From: Myrica gale
Lineage: Eukaryota; Streptophyta; Magnoliopsida; Fagales; Myricaceae
Direction of reading: 5' to 3'
Length of the DNA: 64,000 nucleotides
Assembly (NCBI GenBank): GCA_963930655.1
Contig: OZ005604.1
Span: 15,324,001-15,388,000 of the forward strand
Shown here one piece after another: positions 10,640-22,503 of the stretch (position 1 is its first letter; the number at the start of each line of letters is the position of its first letter). Under the pieces are notes generated by a model, which saw only the letters and a program-made list of their open reading frames with translations, made no database searches and had not been told where the DNA came from. A program made the position numbers and the translations under genes.

Positions 10640-13600
10640 TGGGACAGATTTAGACCAACAGGGTAGCTCCCTGATAGCTTAAACTCAATAAAAATATAAT
10701 CTTCCTACCTTTCATACCCTCTGAAATTGGAAACATGAAAACATCGTTTGTGGGGCAGCTGTTTGATATCATTAGGAAAATCTGGGTCCAAGATTTCTTC
10801 TTCATATAGTTAAAGGAAACAAAGATAAAATTGTCCACTACAAATTGGAGAGAAGGGAGAGATGAGCAATTCATAATCTAAGACAAGTCAACTAGCTACA
10901 AGTTTAATGCGACAGAGCTTTTAATTTATTGTTTCTTTTCTGGGGGGGCATTTTGGGTTACCAAGTCAGAACTTCCTTGTTAAGTAGAAGAGTACAAGTC
11001 ATATATTAATATAAGTAGAAGAGTAGAAGACATTTTTTGTACAGTTTCTGCCATTCTCCTTTTAATCGTTTATTTTGCATATAGGAAATGCATATGGTAG
11101 TTGCATTATAGGGGGTGGTCATCATGGTCGGCATCTTTCATATCTTTTGTTTTGTTTTTGTCTCCTGGTTATCACTTTTAACCCAAAAGAAAATTAGGTC
11201 AGTCGGTTTTTATCTGCAGGAAGGGAATGCGGGGGACCTATTCCGGCCCTTTCCATCCCCTCTACAACGTAATCATTGCCATCACGTTCGCCTACAATCC
11301 GTTCGAGCAACTGTATATTTAGCCTTTCAACCAACTGTCTTGGCTCCGTCTTTTGGCCCTTTCGGAGTTCTCTCTCGTCAAACATCACATCACATCACAT
11401 CCAGCTTACGCTTCCCCCCCCCATCTTGCCTGGAACATCTGTCCTCATTAAAAATGCCCATCTCGTGGGATTTCCATTAGAAGACATAACCCCTTCTTCC
11501 CATGTTCTATCAATCCGGTTTTCTCTTTCTCTTTCTCTATAGTCTATTCTATTAAAACCAAAACATCATGTCAACCGTATATCTGAATAAATAACTCTCA
11601 TCAAATTTTAAAAAATTTCAATATCTCTTAAATATATTTTAAAATTTTTTGCTACATTTTTACAAAATCGAATAAAATTCTTATATATCTTAATTTTCAT
11701 AACATCATAAAAAAATTAAAATTCCTAAATGCAAACATGCACATAATTTTTTTTAATTGTATTAAAAACTAACTGAGCTTTCGTGCTGTGTTGGATCTGT
11801 GTCACACCCTATGGCCTCTACATTGCTAAACAATTTTTATTTTAAAAGCGTGTCTTTTAACGAGGCTCGACTCACACTATTGAATTCCCCGAAACATCAT
11901 TCTAACTTTGGGCAAAAAATTGATAAAGCAAGCAGGAGTATACGATGTCGAATTGAGAATATACTCAATGACGTGGTTTTGACAGTGAGGTCCCCTATTA
12001 TTGCCATAAGATGAGTGCTTTGCTTTATACTGCTTTTGACCAAACAGATGGTTGTAGTTTTTTTAATTTTCTTCTCTCTAATAAATCCTTGTACACATTA
12101 CTTTATTGAGTTCAATAAGGAGACAACCGCAGCTAAACAGTAAATCAATTCCTAGGTGAAACAGGAATCTTTTTTGCCCAATGACCATGCCCTGTTTTGC
12201 CGAGGAGCATCTCCTTTACAGTTTACACAAGTGATTTTTTTTTTTGGCCTTTTCATTTGAAAACGTTTCTTCGTCGTCTCACAGAAGGCTAGGTTTGAAA
12301 TCAACACTGTTACGCAGCTCCTTAAACTAACAAACAAGGGTCTAACAATAAAAGTTCCTTCCTCTAAGATATACATAGTTATACTTCTATTCAGACATTT
12401 TGCAGTGAACGAAGATTTCAGGAAAAGTAGGATATTCTAATCCCCTTTTTTCACCCTTTTACTCCATAAAGAAAACAAAAAAGAGAAATAAAAATGTGAA
12501 CCTCTACTTTTTAGTGTTTGTTCGATTATATGATATTTTGAAAATTTTTAGGTGATGTTAAACTTTTATTGATATGTTGGTAGAAATTGTTTTAAGTGAG
12601 GTTAAAAAACATGTTCCGTTGTAGAATTTTATGACTCAAAAGAATCCTACTGAAAACGAACATCTTCTCAGTCTTTATTCTTGAATGATTGAATCTCAAT
12701 TTCATTTTTTTTACATCAACAATTCATGGTCAAAATTTTATTTGGGTGATATAAAATTGAAGAGTTTAGATTTGAAAATTTGCAAAAAAATAAAAAGCAA
12801 TTAATAGACAAACTATACTTTGCATCCTTTAATTATCACGCAATTTGTAATTATATCCAATTAAATCAAATTTTATATATTACACTCTAAATAGTAATAT
12901 GTTTATACTTTACACCTCCCCTGAAGATCTTACCACTAAAATTAATAAAAATATAGGATACATGACAGTATCTTGACGTTTTAAGATGAGGTAAAATAGA
13001 ACAAATGGGATTACATTTTGTGGACTGATTGAATAACTTAATCCTTTTTTGTTGTAAGACCCGCATAAAATATATGCTATTTACTTGAGTAAACATAAAG
13101 CAACTGTGAGTAAAATGAGTGGTAGTTAATGGATTTAAAATGTACTAATTTTTCTGGCTTGCTTACTTTAAGCGGTCATCTGAAATTAATCAAGAGAATG
13201 TCGTCTCCCAATATTAATCGTGTGGAAAGATCCATTATACTTGCATCTTCCCAATATACTAACCACTTTTTGACCTTTGAAATAACAATATGGTTTGGAG
13301 TATTAAATTTATATCTCAATTGTCCGTTGGATGAAGTCATTTCATAGAATCAAAATTAGAATTGTCCGTAAAAAGAATCTTGCCTAGTGTTTGCACCAAC
13401 AATTTTCTCTAAAATATTCTATCTCTCCTAATAAAATACTACAATATAATCTCTCTCTCCCATAAAAAATATAAAAAATTATCTCTCTTCACTTTTTCGC
13501 TAAACCCAATATCAATACAAAACTCAATACAATATTTCAACACAAACACAACCCTAGTTAACTTGATGAAAAGAACTGGGAAAAAAAAGGAAAATCAATT

Positions 13601-14100
13601 TGTCAATAATTGTATAATAAATATATCAGAAACAATTTGATAAATTTTGTTTTATATAAGTAATCTTTAGATTTTTTTTAGGGGCTCCATGTAAATTTCT
13701 TGCGATTAAAGGTAGTTTATTGCCCAACGTGATAATAATATGAATGGGATAAGGTAAGCTTAGGGGTGGGAGCCAGTGGGCACACGTGTAGATCTTTGAT
13801 TGGAGCCCGATCCCTGATGCAAAATAACTGGAAGGAACCGACGTGTCGGCGGAGGATTTTGGCAGTAAGTGAAACAAAGCTAAACTGTTTTGACAACTTC
13901 GTCACGTCTTCTCAGCTTTGGAGCCTCTCGGTCATGTTGGTTTATTATTATTTTTAGGACTATATTTTTTTATAATTCAAATATTATAAAATATAAATAT
14001 TTTAATACACTATTTTATTATCTTTTTCAATATTTTACACGCTCGATCTATATTCTTTTGCCCGCCGTACTTTTTGAAAAATTTTAAACATTAGCTGTTA
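10640..14100. other. AT-rich gene desert
   Basis: No credible coding sequence is visible. There is a short CATCA array near 11380-11400 and many A/T runs. Open frames here are short and without domain-like features. Confidence 0.45.
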
Positions 14101-14102
14101 AA

Positions 14103-14174
14103 ATTGAATGGGTGGTTTACGATTCAGTCGGCATGACACCGAGCTGAATTGAATGGGTGGTTTACGATTCAGTC
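14103..14174. repeat. Short tandem duplication, 45-bp period
   Basis: 'attgaatgggtggtttac' followed by 'gattcagtc' occurs at 14103 and again at 14148, identical over 27 bases. Confidence 0.85.
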
Positions 14175-15565
14175 TATAATTGGGCTTACCCTACCCTGTA
14201 GTCCCCGCAACTGCTCCGTACTACTGAAAAAAATATTTTTTATAATTTTTTATTTAAATTAGAAATAAAATTCAAAATTCAATAAGAGATAAGTAATAAA
14301 ATTATATATTATTTGATATTATCTATATACCTCCATATAAGGCTTAGCACGAGCTTTACGATAGAATTTTATCTCTTTTCAAATTTTACTTATAATTTGA
14401 AAAAAAAAATATAGATAATTTCAATCTCAATTCTCTACAATGGCTAAATTACCCTTAAAACGAACTTTGCCTTCAGAAATTTTCGTAAGCAGTACAACTT
14501 CATTATCTTTTTCCAAATTTTCTGGATGTACGCAGTTTCACTTCCAAAAATTCTGTGATATGTTAGTTTTCACACTTTTCAGGATTCTAAGTATATTTAC
14601 AAATCTATCACCGAACATATTCATAATTCAAACATAAAAACCAATACATTTTACACAATCTTTAATATTTTTTTAATTTTTTATTCAACATAAATTTTTT
14701 CTATATTTTTTCACATTACTTCAATACTTTTTTATTAAATAATTACATCAAATCATTTCTTTCTTTTATTTACACAAACACCAATAAAATACTATTCAAC
14801 ATAAAAATTCACAGCTTTTCTAAAATCCTAAATTTTTTATCAAAACGAAGGTAACCCTGGTTCTGGCAAAAGCTATCTCACACGTTACCTGTTGTGTTGC
14901 GAGGAACAAACGGAAGTGTCACGCTATTATAATATTATTTATTGTCATGCCAGGATCGATCTTTAGAAGTCGTAGTTGTTCAATAAAATAGGATTAAATG
15001 CAACGTAATTGTATTGTTGTCCGTACCTTATCAGTCATGTTTTGTGGTCAATGTCTCTGCATTTCTGAAAGTTACATTGAGACAGCTCTTTGTTTCACAT
15101 AATTATTTTTCATGCAACTTTAATTAGTGATATAAGTCGAACGAAATACCTAAATATCTCATATTATAATTCCGACCATCTCGTAGCAAAAATGGTAACG
15201 GCAAACTTGTTATAGATAGTATGCGTATAGTTAAATCCCACCTTGTTTGAATATTTTTTTAAAAACGTGTTAAATTATTATTTACCAGGCAAAATAGGAA
15301 TATGAAATAACCAAGAGGGGTAGGAACCTTGAAGTATAATATTTTTCCATTCTAAAAAATTTCCATATTTTATACTCACTTCGATACACTCCCGCTCATT
15401 CCGTGTTTACGTATTAAAATTTTAAAGAGGTTAAAATTTTAAGATATTAAATTAAGTGAAAAAGTAAAGAGATATAATTTTTAATATTTATTATAATAAA
15501 AAATAATGATGTGATAGAGAAAAATTATATTATAATTTTTTATTCTATTAAGATATTAAAAGACG
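14175..15565. other. AT-rich non-coding stretch
   Basis: I see no gene. There are long A/T-rich tracts and nothing with clear terminal repeats. Confidence 0.4.
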
Positions 15566-15785
15566 TAGGCTATGTTTGGTTTAGGTCTTGTGATATGTTT
15601 TTGTGTTTTTGTTTTTTTTGAAAGTAGTGTAAATTCTCTAGGAATTGGTGAAAATTATGTTAAAAATTGTTAAAATTTATAAAAAGTTATTAAAATGGAT
15701 AAAAAAAATATTGAAATGGATGAAAAAATATTATAAAAAACATTAAACAAACGTAACAGTAAAATTTTCGTTAACAAACGTACCC
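15566..15785. mobile_element. Possible MITE with TTTG-type ends
   Basis: The left end reads 'taggctatgtttggttt' and the right end 'gttaacaaacgtaccc', roughly inverted copies, with AT-rich sequence between. This end type is common in plant hAT-like MITEs. No exact target duplication was found. Confidence 0.3.
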
Positions 15786-16247
15786 TCGAATATCCGTCCG
15801 TAGGCCTTAAGTTGCGTGTGAAGTTGGGGGCAGTTGCGTGGTATCATCGAAACCATACACGTGGCAGGAAATAGTCGAGTGTCTCCTTGGAACATGGGCC
15901 CATCAGGACTAACTGCTAAAATGGTTATCCTCCTAAGCCATAAAGATCAACAAACATCCACATCCCGCGAGAGAAAAATCAACAAATGAGAATATTCTTC
16001 TTTTACGAATTTGTCCCTTTTGAAATTTTGTCAGAATCCAGAAGGAAATTTCCATTTTACTAAATTAACCCCATTTCTATTAGTTTCATTTTAATTTTCG
16101 TGGGTAAAACAAAAAGAAGGCATTACACAAGAAAGAGCTTCAAATAAAATCTTGAATCAGATGGTAAAATGTTGACATACAATTAATGAATCTAAGAGAT
16201 AAATTTCACCTCTTTATTTTTTTTTGTCACTAGCATTAACTTTTAAG

Positions 16248-16433
16248 GGGTTGTTTGTTTATCAAAATTTTGGTGAATATTCTCAAAATTTTGGAAATTT
16301 TTTGAATGTTAAAGTTTATTGAAACTTGTGAAAAGTTTGAAATGCATGTGTAAAATTTGATAATTTTAAAGTATATTTATTTGATTGTAATTTTTAGGAC
16401 CCTAAATTTTTGGAGAAACAAATATGTCCTAAA
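16248..16433. mobile_element. Possible MITE with TTTG-type ends
   Basis: The left end 'ggggttgtttgtttatc' and right end 'gagaaacaaatatgtcct' are approximate inverted copies around AT-rich sequence, in the style of the candidate at 15566. The target duplication is unclear. Confidence 0.3.
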
Positions 16434-16864
16434 TATTGCCACACTTCTAAAAAATATCCAGTCTCTTAGAGATCGACTAACAGCCACACAGGCTCATGGG
16501 AAGGGTCTCATTCTAGTAAGCAGGTCCTACGGAAAGCTAATTCTATGAGAAAGCTCTTTATCCCTTCTCTTTTGTCACAGATTAGGGGCTGAACTTTAAG
16601 CTACCAGATGTACAAAAATAAGATATTGGGGGCTAAAATATAGAAAATAAAAGAAAATATTTTTTTAAAAAAATCTGCCAAAGGAAATACTTTTTTCCTA
16701 TTGATTTTTGCTAGCTACTTTTGGTTTGAAAATGTGTTGTTAGTTTATTTAATTTTGGTATCGTTATCTCTGTGGTAGGTGGTAGAGTTGAAGGAGGACT
16801 CCTTTTCTTTTGGGTTTATCACGTGCGTGAATAATGATAAGGAAACACTTATTTATAACATGAA

Positions 16865-17093
16865 GGGATAAATGTAAAATTAGTCCCTGTAATATAGGTT
16901 AAAATCGAATTAGTCTCTGTGATAAGAAAATTATAAAATTAGTTTCTCTGATTTTAAAAAGTGATAAAATTAGTACGTGGAGAACCAACCGCAAACGAGA
17001 GTGAAATTACATTGATTAATTTTATACTTTTGTTATGATAAGAACTAATTCAATTTTAGCATATATCACAAATACTTATTTTACATTTATCTT
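16865..17093. mobile_element. Small Mutator-like foldback MITE, 9-bp target duplication
   Basis: Perfect direct repeats TAACATGAA flank the element at 16856-16864 and 17094-17102. The ends are inverted copies: GGGATAAATGTAAAATTAGT on the left and AAGATAAATGTAAAATAAGT read inward from the right. The 'aaaattagtc' phrasing resembles the larger foldback element at 8.8 kb. It is only 229 bp long and has no coding capacity. Confidence 0.8.
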
Positions 17094-17429
17094 TAACATG
17101 AAAATAAGGGATTCAACAGTAAAATTATATATCAAAAGATAATTATGACAAGAAAATGAAGGAACAAATAAATAAAATATTAAGATGATTGAAAAAAGAG
17201 AGGAAGTATTTTAGGTAATTACCAAACAAATAAGTCAACGAAACTGCCACGCACCTTACTAAAAAATAAAAAAATAAAATGCCAAGGAAATACGAGGGTA
17301 TTTATGTCATTTATTTTCTAAAGAAGAATATATAAAGGTTAGAATCGTAACTCCATTTGCTGAAGAAATGGGCAAGGATGGTTGCCGCGTATATATTAAT
17401 GATGCGAACTAACACTGACCAAAGACTCT

Positions 17430-17446
17430 CCCCCCCCCCCCCCCCC
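17430..17446. repeat. Poly-C tract upstream of the small gene
   Basis: A run of 17 cytosines lies 139 bp before the start codon of the 71-residue gene and just before 'ttataaatt', which could act as a TATA box. Homopolymer length is often misread, so the count is provisional. Confidence 0.7.
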
Positions 17447-17584
17447 TTATAAATTTGTCGTCAACGACCTGCAACGTCCCTAACTTTCTCTCCCTTTCTC
17501 TCCGTTTTTCCTGCGAGAAACCTTCTCATTGTTTTCAATCAAGAGTTGCTGTAATAGCGGGGTTCAGATTTTCCAACTTCGACA

Positions 17585-18236
17585 ATGAAGAAACCGGGAC
17601 TCTTTGCCTCAGTCGCTGCAGCCTCTGCTACTGCTATATCTGCTTCTTGTCCTGCTTCCTCTAATTCCGTCTCTGATTCTCAGCAGGTAAACCTTACGTT
17701 GATTTCTGGCTTGTCTTCCTTTTCCTCTCTGATTGATTTTGAATTTGGCTTCTGCGATTTCACTTGGTTTTGCGGAGGTCTCCCCTGTTTGGTTCCCGAG
17801 AAAATATGGTCTGAAAATACGCCCGTAACACTGGGAAAGAAGCCTCAAACTTCTTTTTCTTCCCCTGTCCTACGCACTCCGGGAAACCCCACAAATTTCC
17901 TCTTATCTAGTGTCTTCTTCCCCTTTTTGTTCCTCCAATTTCGAGTCTTTCTCGTGGAGTGTTCAGAAACTTTGTAATTGACCAAAAATTGTCAATTATT
18001 TTTGTTACTAATTTCTCATTTTATCACAGTAAAAGAATTTCCGAGTATCTCCTTCACACGTAGCAAACCTTTTGCTTTTCTTTTCTAATCTCACCTTACC
18101 TTATCTGTGTTTGATTTATTAGGAAGCTGGCTTCAAACGAAACCAAGAGAATCAAAGGTCACCCTCGACCGACAAATTTGCGCCGAAGTTTGATGGTCTA
18201 AGATTCATCGAAACGCTGATCACTGCTCACAGATAA
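17585..18236 (+). CDS. Small conserved plant protein of unknown function (71 aa, two exons)
   Basis: Exon 1 (17585-17686) encodes MKKPGLFASVAAASATAI... and ends at a GTAAAC donor. Exon 2 (18123-18236) follows a 'tttgatttattag' acceptor and ends ...FDGLRFIETLITAHR before TAA. Both junctions are in phase 0 and give one open 71-residue frame. The N-terminal 34 residues are Ala/Ser-rich and could be an organelle-targeting or disordered segment; the C-terminal 20 are charged and aromatic. I recall this C-terminal tail as a conserved feature of small uncharacterised plant proteins but cannot assign a function. There are no transmembrane segments or cysteine motifs. Possible promoter elements are a TATA-like 'ttataaatt' and the poly-C tract upstream. 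Confidence 0.7.
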
Positions 18237-20040
18237 GCTCGATAGTCAAGCTTTCAGGGCCCCATGGTCGTTACTTCTATCTCTGCGTCTTTCATTGTTC
18301 GAAGTAGACAATCATGTGAGAAATATTTACAATTTTGGTTAGATTTTTAAGTATTAACTTGGGGAATTGATGAAATGTAAACATCTCAGCTGTTGTGGCA
18401 GTTTGTTTCTATTCTATTTGTGGACAAATTGTTGGAAATCGTTCTCCCCCTGAAGTGTAGTTGTGGTCTATTTTTGATATTTTACCCAGTATAACAAAAT
18501 GAAGAGAAATCTATTTTCATGACATTCCAGTGGTTCCAATATCAACAAGTGATAATACCTGAAAAATCACTTACTTGAAATTTGCATGTGTGAGTGTCGA
18601 TTTTCACTTGGGTGAATCTTGGGTATAATTATTATTTTTTTCTATAGGTTCTCTACAAGCCCGAAGAGATTTTCTGCTTTTTCCTTTGATCTTGACATTT
18701 TTCTTTCAAAAATGCTAGAATTTCCAAAAGGCCAAGTACCAGATAACCCATAGAGAAAGAAGCCTTATTTTGAAAAACATTGTCAACCATTCTCTGCTGA
18801 AAAGGATCGGAACGCATCACACCACTTGCCCTTCACATGCTATGTGACGGCACTCCACACACTACTGGTGGAGCTGGAAAATGATGTTCCTGCCTTGGTA
18901 GCACTTTCTGCGTTTGCCTTTTCTATGTGATTGGGATCTTCCTTATTTATTGCTTTCTTCCCGTTTCTTTCGGTGGCCGAATTTCCTCACTTCCCTTCCA
19001 TACCTTTGTGAAAGAGCTACGCTTAGGATTCCTAAAGGAAAATTCACAACCTTTTTTTATCGCAAGAGGGGACGCAGGGATTCTTTTAGTGGTCGGCTTC
19101 TTTTCGATAGAAAAGATGGATGCTTGTAAAGTTAGTGGAAAAGGATATAGTGGCATAGATAATGGTATACAAAGGAGGCAAATATATATCCCTTTGGCCT
19201 GATATTAGAATTGAATTCTGATGAAAATTGGAAAAGAAAGTCTGTCAAGGAACATGAAGTTGTTCAGAGAGAACCGAAGGTGCTTGTGGACAAACATTTA
19301 TATGCTAATTTTGATCCAATTCAGAGCAATTGAAAATTTGGAGAAATCTTAGCACATGATGATTCCTGCATAAATGAGACCGGTGACCGTTTATTTTTGA
19401 CAATCTGGTCCACCAACTTGAAGGAGTGGGTATATGTGACACACTTAACAATTGACAAAGAGACATCAGTACAATATAAGAAAACTCTTGATTATATCAA
19501 CAAAGCCCGAAAGCTTGACCAGCTCTGAGCTCACCTCCACCCACCTGTCCAACCTCTGTTTTCTTCTTTAGTGGTTTGATATTTTTATTTGTTTCTTTGA
19601 TGGTTGGAGATGACAAAATCTTCACCACTTAATGCGTGCTGGTGACCTTTCAAAACCCATATCAATCAAATGCACGAGCGTCTAATTGACCCCAAAAAGA
19701 TAGTGATGTAATCTCCTTTTGGGTATTTGATTAACTTGTGCTAGGGACACACCAAACTCAGCATATACTCATATATCTCAGGCTTGAAGTTGACCTCTCA
19801 GTTTACATAATGAAAAATCCAGCAAACCCTCAAAACTCTTTAGCCATCAATGCACAAACAAATAGAATAGGCCAATATGGTATCACACGTTGTCTACAGA
19901 TACTTCTTCTGCAGTTTTAGTTATAGAACAGAGTTTAGCAAACAAATTGAAGAGAACCCACAAGGGAGCCAGACTAATTTAGGATAGTGGGGGAAAGCAA
20001 ATCAACCAATTACAACTAGAGTGGTTATCTGTTTGGCTCA
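18237..20040. other. Non-coding interval between two convergent genes
   Basis: I see no gene. The part near 18240 is probably the 3' UTR of the small plus-strand gene; the part near 20000 is that of the minus-strand LORELEI-like gene. Open frames near 18.9-19.2 kb overlap on both strands without domain-like features. Confidence 0.5.
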
Positions 20041-20991
20041 TCAGAACCAATGGAAGAAGAAGACTAGGACGCCAGCCGTGATCATTAGCAATGTGGACTG
20101 TGTGACAGCTATATGAGCTCCGTTACTCTTCTCTGAGGCTTCCTCTACTACAGAGGTGCAGTTAAGACCAAGGTTTCCTTCCCTGCACATGTTGGCAAAC
20201 ATGCCTGGAGGGTATTTGCCGTAGAGGTTGATGTAGCTGAACATGGTCGAAGCGCAATTGGTTGTAAGGTCGTTAATAGCTTCTGCGAAAGGGCAAGCAA
20301 AGTCCTTCAAAGCGTTACAACAAGTCTCCGGTGTGTATTTGGGTCCTTTGCACCGGCTTGTGAGGATTGTATAGTTCTTAGACTCGAAGTCTACACTGCA
20401 TGCTGCACATAATGAAACGTACAAATTCGTAACGCAATTCTTCCACAGCTAACGCAGGTACGTTAGAATGACATTATGAAGTCAATTCTTACGCCAATTG
20501 CATTCCAATTTTTTTCCTTTTCCCTGTTCCATTTTTTTCTGGTCGCCCAAGGAAAGATAAATCGTTATTTTTTCGTTTTTGGGCAAATAACTCTGAAGGA
20601 CGAAATCAAACAGTCGAAGTCCTGCAATCTGATACATTCATTGAAGAGAACCCTCAAAGAAGAAAAAAAGACAAAAATTGATCCCTTTTATCATTCATTA
20701 TTTCTGCATCGTAATAAACAAAGAAAACAAAAGTCGAAATCATACATTTTTTGGCCTGAAGGAGTCCGCGGCCGGTGGATCCACGCGACTCAAATACTTC
20801 ATCTGCAGCAAACAAATAATAATGCCATAAAAAACAAAGAAGCAGAATAAAAAAAAACAATGTCCCATCCATCTAGAGGACTGCAAAAAATCATAAAGAA
20901 TACCGGAAAGGAAGGTGGAAGAGGAGGCTAAGCTTGTCAGAAGGAAGAAGGAAAAGAGGAAGAAATAGAGAGCATGACTCGAACAACCCAT
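20041..20991 (-). CDS. LORELEI-like GPI-anchored protein (LRE/LLG family), three exons
   Basis: Members of this plant family are plasma-membrane co-receptors that partner FERONIA-type receptor kinases in perceiving RALF peptides. Exon 1 (20904-20991) encodes a signal peptide, MGCSSHALYFFLFSFFLL.... Exon 2 (20746-20802) gives EVFESRGSTGRGLLQAKK. Exon 3 (20041-20402) gives CSVDFESKNYTILTSRCKGP, the conserved STMFSYINLYGKYPPGMFAN core and a hydrophobic tail, LLMITAGVLVFFFHWF, fitting a GPI-attachment signal. All junctions are GT..AG and join in frame to 168 residues, the usual family length. Eight cysteines and two N-glycosylation sequons (NYT, NCT) are present. No lesion is visible, so I read it as intact. 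Which paralogue it is cannot be told from sequence alone. Confidence 0.93.
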
Positions 20992-21506
20992 TTCTTTTAG
21001 ATTGTTTTCTGGAGACCGGGCTGTGGGGGCGTCGAGCTCCGCCTTCCCACAGTTTTGGTGACAAGCTTTTTTCTTCTAATGGTTTTGCGTTGTGTGGGCA
21101 TTTGTTAGGGGAGAGCGACACGGAAGGAAAGGGAGGAGAGGAAAAGTTGCAGAAATGCGGTGGAATTTATTTTCGCCCAGAAATAAAACAACCGTTTTTG
21201 GCATTCACATAGGGAAAATAAGTGGACAAAGTCAGGCCAATAAAAATATTGGAGACTCGAAATCATATACCATCCCGATGGTTTGATTTGATACGGGGTC
21301 GTATCCCTTGCAGCTAGGCTAGTATATCTTACTTTCTCCGAGGGTCATAAATTTGATAGTATTTCTTTGATTGTAATTGTGAGCCCTCGCCTCCGTTTAA
21401 GTGGCTCAGTGAGAAATAGAACTTATGATCTGTGCACCTAACCCCACACAAAGTACAGATAAGCCCTAACCAGTGAGACAAGCTGCATGGATGCTCCTTT
21501 CCCATT

Positions 21507-21624
21507 TTTTTTCTAGGTAATGGGGATAGATAAAAGCAGCCAAACTGCGTACACCAAGATTCAAATCCGGGATCAAGCTCTCCCCGAAAGAAAAGAGGTG
21601 TCAATAGAGCTACAAGCTCACTGC
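21507..21624 (-). mobile_element. tRNA-derived SINE with perfect 14-bp target duplication
   Basis: GCTCCTTTCCCATT occurs exactly at 21493-21506 and 21625-21638. Between the copies, read on the minus strand, 'gagcttgtagctctattg' (A-box-like) precedes 'gatcccggatttgaatctt' (B-box-like), and the element ends in a short A tail (plus-strand T run at 21507-21512). It is a short, intact-looking SINE lying about 500 bp upstream of the start codon of the LORELEI-like gene. Confidence 0.8.
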
Positions 21625-21638
21625 GCTCCTTTCCCATT

Positions 21639-22503
21639 CATTACCAATTAATATCCAGATTTGGGCTCCCCTGGTGAAAGGATGGCTAGCAGCAATCCCC
21701 TTTCCACAGACGGTGGGGTTATTTTATTTTATTTTTATTTTGTAATAATTTTTTATTTTTTATTCTAAATTTTCAATTATTTTTATGATTTTTTAAAATA
21801 ATTTAGTAAATTCTTTTCTTTTATTGTGATCAATTGCAAAACCCAGGGACAATTTTTTTAAAAGGTTTAAACCTAAGGACAAAAGAAAGTATTCAACCCT
21901 TTTAATAAAACACATTGATTGATATTCTAGCTGAACATGCACAGCAACTACTTTGAAAAAGTTCACCAACTCTTTAAAGTGGATAGCTGAAACCACAACA
22001 GCAAGTAATACCCATTTTGGCCTGCGACACGTTCTTCTTAAGCCCCTCTAAAACACATACATACAGGTTTGAAGTTAGGACCTGACAAAATTAAGTGGGA
22101 GGATTGAACTTGCCTGGCCCAAAAACAAACGAATAAAAGCCTTCCCTCAAAAGATAATGGTTAAGGCACATCAAACCCAGAAAGGCCATACTCAAATAGA
22201 ACGTCTAGGTGAACATGACTCATCAAATGCTGTGCATTAACTTATTAGGCCGTTGAGTCAGCTTATGCTTGGTAACAGGACTACCGATACAAAGGCTATA
22301 GTAGTCACCATCATCATCGGCAACCCATCTTTCTAAGGCACCAACTTTGATGATATGGCACAAACATGAAGCAATCACCTTCAGGGCGACCCGCAAACAA
22401 TTCCTTCCTGGTCAAGGACATCATGGTAACCTTATCTCCACCAGCATGACGCCACCACCAAGTGACCATCAGGGCCATTACTGGCCTCATTCTTGGCCAC
22501 CAA
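21639..22503. other. Non-coding interval downstream of the DTW gene
   Basis: I see no gene. It includes an AT-rich run at 21720-21800. The part adjacent to 22503 is probably the 3' UTR of the DTW gene. Confidence 0.45.
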
